Position numbers and translations under genes: made by a program
The notes under the pieces: model-generated
Database searches by the model: none
Told to the model about the DNA's origin: nothing
What the model saw: the letters and a program-made list of their open reading frames with translations, nothing else
In this document: positions 33,142-36,451 of the stretch, piece by piece
Layout of the letters: every line of letters begins with the position of its first letter
How positions within the stretch are numbered: position 1 is the first letter of the stretch
NCBI GenBank assembly: GCA_027034005.1
Contig: JALVJU010000285.1
Span: 1-36,451 of the forward strand
Length of the DNA: 36,451 bases
Direction of reading: 5' to 3'
DNA from: Marinilabiliaceae bacterium
GTDB lineage: Bacteria > Bacteroidota > Bacteroidia > Bacteroidales > Marinilabiliaceae

Positions 33142-33203
33142 CTATTAAAAACTATTTTTGTTACGTCTTTTTTACCAATCGATCAACAAAACGGATCAAA
33201 CAT

Positions 33204-33239
33204 ACAAAAAACGCCGGACTCTTTCATGAAACCGACGCT
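33204..33239 (-). terminator. Terminator of gpmI
   Basis: On the minus strand GCGTCGG, a loop with the internal TTTCATGAAA palindrome, CCGGCG (one G-U pair), then TTTTTT. It begins about 20 bases after the gpmI stop at 33259. Confidence 0.7.
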
Positions 33240-33258
33240 TACGTTATGAATTAAAAAC

Positions 33259-34791
33259 CTATTCAAATGTTATCAAACAGTGACCGGTCATCTCTTTGGG
33301 TTGCTCCACATTCATCAGCTTAAGGATAGAAGGTGCAACATCAGCCAAAACACCGTCCTCTACTTTCCCTGTACGTGAAGGAGAAACCCATACAAAAGGA
33401 ACAGGATTGAGTGAGTGTGCCGTATTTGGTGAACCATCAGGATTAACGGCATTGTCGGCATTACCATGGTCAGCAATGATGATGGTATCGTAATCATTAG
33501 ACCTGGCTGCTTCCACAACTCCGTTGAGACATTCGTCCACAGTCTTCACCGCTTTCACTATCGCCTCGTAAACGCCAGTATGTCCTACCATATCTCCGTT
33601 TGCAAAGTTAAGCACGATCAGATCGTACTTTCTTGTGTTCAGCTCTGCCACAACTTTATCTTTGACCTCATAAGCGCTCATTTCAGGCTTAAGGTCATAA
33701 GTTGCCACTTTTGGTGAATTTACCAGAATTCTATCTTCTCCGGGGAATGCCTCTTCACGGCCTCCCGAAAAGAAAAATGTTACGTGTGCATATTTCTCCG
33801 TTTCAGCTATCCTTAACTGCCTCAGGCCTTTTTTTGAAACTACCTCACCGAGGGTATTCTTCACATTTTCTTTGTCAAACAGTATATGCAATCCCTTGAA
33901 TGCTGCATCGTAAGGAACCATTGTGCAGTAATACAAAGGGATTGTGTGAAGTCCGTGCTCAGGCATGTCCTTTTGTGTAAGAGCGATGGTAAGCTCTTTT
34001 GCCCTGTCGTTACGGAAGTTGAAAAATATCACCACATCCCCTTCCCGGATGGTTGCAACAGGGTTCCCGTTTTCATCGACATGAACAACAGGTTTTATGA
34101 ACTCATCTGTCACATCCTCATCATACGATTTCTGGATAGATCCGAGAAGATCGGCCGATGGCTCTCCTTTCCCTTCCACCAATGCATCATATGCCAACTT
34201 TATGCGTTCCCAGCGGTTGTCCCTGTCCATAGCGTAGTAACGACCTGTCACAGTGGCAACATCCCCGGTACTCTCTTTCATGTGATCAAGCAGTTCGGAA
34301 AGGAAACCTTTACCGCTTTTAGGGTCTGTATCACGGCCGTCCATAAAAGCATGAACAAAAACATCAGACAGACCGTTTGCCTTTGCAACATCCAGAAGTT
34401 TGTAGATATGTTCCTGGCTGCTATGAACACCGCCTTTTGACACAAGGCCTAGCAAGTGAACTTTTTTGTTGTTCTCTGCAGCGTATTTATATGCTTTCAC
34501 CAGTTCCTCATTTTCAAAAATAGTTCCCGTTTCACATGCCTTATTGATTTTTACCAGGTCCTGATAAACCACACGGCCTGCCCCTATGTTCAGGTGGCCC
34601 ACTTCCGAGTTTCCCATCTGACCAGCCGGCAAGCCAACGTCCTCGCCCGATGCACTTAATTTTGAGTGAGGATATTTTTCAAGCAAGCTGTCCCAATACG
34701 GAGTATCAACCTGTGAAATAACATCTGCCTTCGAACCGTTTCCAATCCCCCATCCGTCAAGGATAACCAGTATCGTTTTTTTACCTTCCAT
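33259..34791 (-). CDS. gpmI: 2,3-bisphosphoglycerate-independent phosphoglycerate mutase
   Basis: This 510-residue enzyme interconverts 3- and 2-phosphoglycerate in glycolysis, with two manganese ions. It has the alkaline-phosphatase-like phosphatase part at both ends and the transferase part inserted in the middle. Motifs: [20 protein letters not shown], the phospho-serine Ser62 in [91 protein letters not shown] and [11 protein letters not shown]. Length is normal. It is followed by a terminator and preceded by a promoter of the Bacteroidota type. Confidence 0.98.
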   Translation of the reverse strand: MEGKKTILVILDGWGIGNGSKADVISQVDTPYWDSLLEKYPHSKLSASGEDVGLPAGQMGNSEVGHLNIGAGRVVYQDLVKINKACETGTIFENEELVKAYKYAAENNKKVHLLGLVSKGGVHSSQEHIYKLLDVAKANGLSDVFVHAFMDGRDTDPKSGKGFLSELLDHMKESTGDVATVTGRYYAMDRDNRWERIKLAYDALVEGKGEPSADLLGSIQKSYDEDVTDEFIKPVVHVDENGNPVATIREGDVVIFFNFRNDRAKELTIALTQKDMPEHGLHTIPLYYCTMVPYDAAFKGLHILFDKENVKNTLGEVVSKKGLRQLRIAETEKYAHVTFFFSGGREEAFPGEDRILVNSPKVATYDLKPEMSAYEVKDKVVAELNTRKYDLIVLNFANGDMVGHTGVYEAIVKAVKTVDECLNGVVEAARSNDYDTIIIADHGNADNAVNPDGSPNTAHSLNPVPFVWVSPSRTGKVEDGVLADVAPSILKLMNVEQPKEMTGHCLITFE

Positions 34792-34861
34792 AATATTTAA
34801 TTTTTAAATTTTCTTATTCAATTCCGTCCCGCCGTGTTTTTACCGGCATTTGTATATCGAG

Positions 34862-34869
34862 CAAAAATA
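34862..34869 (-). promoter_or_regulatory. Candidate gpmI promoter (-7 box)
   Basis: The minus strand reads TATTTTTG, a full TAnnTTTG match, 71 bases before the ATG; TTTC lies exactly 19 bases further upstream in place of TTTG. The rest of the 34792-34999 gap shows no gene. Confidence 0.55.
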
Positions 34870-34999
34870 CTTTAATTATCTGCCTTTTGAAAAGACATCA
34901 GTTAAATTATCAATGCTATTCACAAAAATTAACCAAAAGGAAAAAGAATTGTTCACTTCATATAAAATGGACAGATAAACTTTAATGCAGTAGGCCGGT

Positions 35000-36124
35000 T
35001 CAGATTTTCTTAACACCTATCCCGGGCAAATCGTTAAGCGTGACTTTACCGTTTATCACTTTCATCCCATCAAATACATCGTTGCTTATCAGAAGGTTGC
35101 CATCAAGATCTGCCCAGTCGGCAAGCGGCGACAACTGCGCTGCTGCAGAAACGGCACAGGACGTCTCGGTCATGCAGCCTATCATCACCTTCATTCCAAG
35201 CGCCCGTGCAACAGTTATCATCTTATGGGCTTCGAGCAGGCCGGTACTTTTCATGAGTTTGACGTTTATGCCTGAATAAACGCCTTTGAACCTGGCAACA
35301 TCAGGAAGGCGCTGAAATGCCTCATCTGCCACTGTGGGGAGAGGACTGTGTTCCGTCAGCCATGCCATATCATCAATATTCTCTTTCGGCAAGGGCTGTT
35401 CAACAAACACCACGCCCTGATCTTTTAGCCAGTATATCATCTCCAGTGCCTTATGTTTATCGCTCCATCCCTGGTTCACATCCACGTATATCGGAACATC
35501 GGTCACCGATCTAACGGTATTTATCATCTCTTTGTCATTCCCTCTGCCGAGCTTCACTTTTAGCACCTTAAAGCCTTTTGCCTCAAGCGTCTTTTCCCTG
35601 ACTACATCAGGTTTGTCGATGCCGATAGTAAAAGAGGTAACAGGAGTTTTTTCCGGATCCAGCCCCCAAAGCCTGTACAAAGGTTTATCTGCCAGTTTAC
35701 CCACTAGGTCATGCAAGGCGATGTCGACAGATGCCTTGGCTGCCCTGTTGCCGGGTGCCAGTCCGTCAAGATATTCATGAATATCCTCCAGCAGGAAAGG
35801 AGTGCTGAAACGGGAGAGGTCAACTTTTTTCAGAAACTCCATCACTGAATGCTGTGACTCCCCGAGATATGGCGGCAGCGAAGCTTCTCCATAACCCGTA
35901 ATGCCGTCAAACACGATCTCTGTTAGCACAACAGGCGTAGTATCCCTTGAATACTCGGCAACGGTAAAAGTATGCTTCAGTTTAAGGTCATACGGACGGA
36001 AACTTAATTTCATCTTACTGCTTTTTACCGGCATACGGTTTGCGCCCAAAAGTTGCTTACCGGAAGCCATTACTAAAGATGCTGCACCCAGCGTTTTAAC
36101 AAACCCTCTCCTGCCTGTTTTCAT
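35000..36124 (-). CDS. Dipeptide epimerase (enolase superfamily, L-Ala-D/L-Glu epimerase-like) with Tat-type signal
   Basis: This 374-residue enolase-superfamily protein acts on muropeptide-derived or other dipeptides by proton exchange. The capping domain (about 38-150) includes DGITGYGEASLPPYLGESQ; the barrel has VLKVKLG (KxK base), YVDVNQGW, VFVEQPLP, TVADEA (three metal-binding acids) and GINVKLMKS (second base), the pattern of the epimerase subgroup. The N-terminus, GRRGFVKTLGAASLVMASG, looks like a twin-arginine export signal. A periplasmic place would be unusual for murein recycling and is worth noting. It lies 43 bases downstream of the thioredoxin-like gene and shares its strand. Confidence 0.92.
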   Translation of the reverse strand: MKTGRRGFVKTLGAASLVMASGKQLLGANRMPVKSSKMKLSFRPYDLKLKHTFTVAEYSRDTTPVVLTEIVFDGITGYGEASLPPYLGESQHSVMEFLKKVDLSRFSTPFLLEDIHEYLDGLAPGNRAAKASVDIALHDLVGKLADKPLYRLWGLDPEKTPVTSFTIGIDKPDVVREKTLEAKGFKVLKVKLGRGNDKEMINTVRSVTDVPIYVDVNQGWSDKHKALEMIYWLKDQGVVFVEQPLPKENIDDMAWLTEHSPLPTVADEAFQRLPDVARFKGVYSGINVKLMKSTGLLEAHKMITVARALGMKVMIGCMTETSCAVSAAAQLSPLADWADLDGNLLISNDVFDGMKVINGKVTLNDLPGIGVKKI

Positions 36125-36167
36125 AACTAATCTGTTTTTCGATCCTGTCTTTCAAATATCATATAAG

Positions 36168-36451
36168 TTACTTGGGATCTTTTTCTGACAAAGTCTTATC
36201 CAACAAACGTTTAAATTCTTTTTCAAAAGAACCATCAGGCACCTCAACGATCCTGTATATCTCCTTTCCGTTCAAATAAAATATGAAAGTGGGAACCCGT
36301 TCCAAATCGTACTTTGAGATGTCTATTCCCGGAACCGTTTTATCCCTGTCAACGTAGATGAATTTAATATTTTCATCCGGAATTTTTATCCCATCGGCAA
36401 CTTTAAAAAAACGCGGCACTTCTCTTTGGCTGTCGGAACACCATGTCCCAA
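36168..36451 (-). CDS. Thioredoxin-like protein, C-terminal part (5' end beyond window)
   Basis: The frame is open past the right edge, so the start shown by a GTG at 36419 is internal. The visible 94 residues begin GTWCSDSQREVPRFFKVADG, so the active-site motif is WCSDS, with one Cys and a Ser at the place of the second. The thioredoxin cis-proline strand follows in ERVPTFIFYLNG, with a short C-terminal helix. It may be a monothiol thioredoxin-like protein, possibly exported; a signal peptide cannot be seen. The epimerase gene follows after 43 bases. Confidence 0.85.
   Translation of the reverse strand, partial: GTWCSDSQREVPRFFKVADGIKIPDENIKFIYVDRDKTVPGIDISKYDLERVPTFIFYLNGKEIYRIVEVPDGSFEKEFKRLLDKTLSEKDPK

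Noticed and set aside
33886-34440. Plus-strand 184-codon frame
   Set aside because: It is antisense to gpmI, which has all its catalytic motifs.

Overview
The window looks like a chromosomal core segment of a member of the phylum Bacteroidota, probably an anaerobic Bacteroidales/Marinilabiliales-type organism; the order is inferred, the phylum is well supported. The evidence is repeated promoter elements of the Bacteroidota form TAnnTTTG, A-rich rather than Shine-Dalgarno leaders, phylum-typical families (DUF3810, DUF3109, DUF4919, DUF6249, beta-propeller sensor kinases), a Tgt lacking zinc-ligand cysteines, and the gene order PASTA protein - rluD - ddl. No tRNA, rRNA, CRISPR array, IS element or phage module was seen.

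Layout. 1-6000 (minus): two tandem paralogous periplasmic two-propeller sensor histidine kinases, the first cut by the window edge. 6001-7130: a gene-poor stretch with two copies of a hairpin-plus-conserved-tail element and one doubtful ORF. 7134-12038: a GT2 glycosyltransferase, then divergently cstA, a DUF3810 predicted metalloprotease, and a DUF6249 / ECF sigma / small membrane protein cassette with a candidate ECF-type promoter. 12063-18052 (minus): a class I glutamine amidotransferase with a DUF4919 lipoprotein-like or secreted protein, a biotin carrier plus carboxyltransferase pair, LptF/LptG permease and tgt. 18461-20826 (plus): a membrane GT2, a second ECF sigma factor and rsmG, followed by rpmH (L34, only 52 aa) with its own promoter and terminator. 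21407-24307 (plus): PASTA protein, rluD, ddl. 24312-25733 (minus): a polyprenyl-phosphate sugar transferase. 25894-30488 (plus): pcm, an MBL-fold hydrolase and gcvP. 30542-36451 (minus): a degenerate GH13 alpha-amylase-like protein, a DUF3109 protein, gpmI, a Tat-signal dipeptide epimerase and a thioredoxin-like protein cut by the right edge.

How the genes fit together. Most are housekeeping: envelope and glycan building (Ddl, LptF/G, sugar transferases, PASTA), translation (Tgt, RsmG, RluD, L34), central metabolism (GcvP, GpmI, acyl-CoA carboxyltransferase, CstA) and regulation (two kinases, two ECF sigma factors). The intergenic regions carry several families of palindromic or short tandem repeats that recur across the window.

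The best candidates for something less ordinary are the GH13-family protein at 30542-32419, where the nucleophile Asp is kept but the acid/base Glu, the NHD motif and the DxxxNH motif are all changed; the duplicated hairpin/leader element at 6363-6672; and the roughly 205-base imperfect inverted repeat at 18129-18333. No complete new defence or mobile system was found. All statements on families come from reading motifs by eye; no searches were run.
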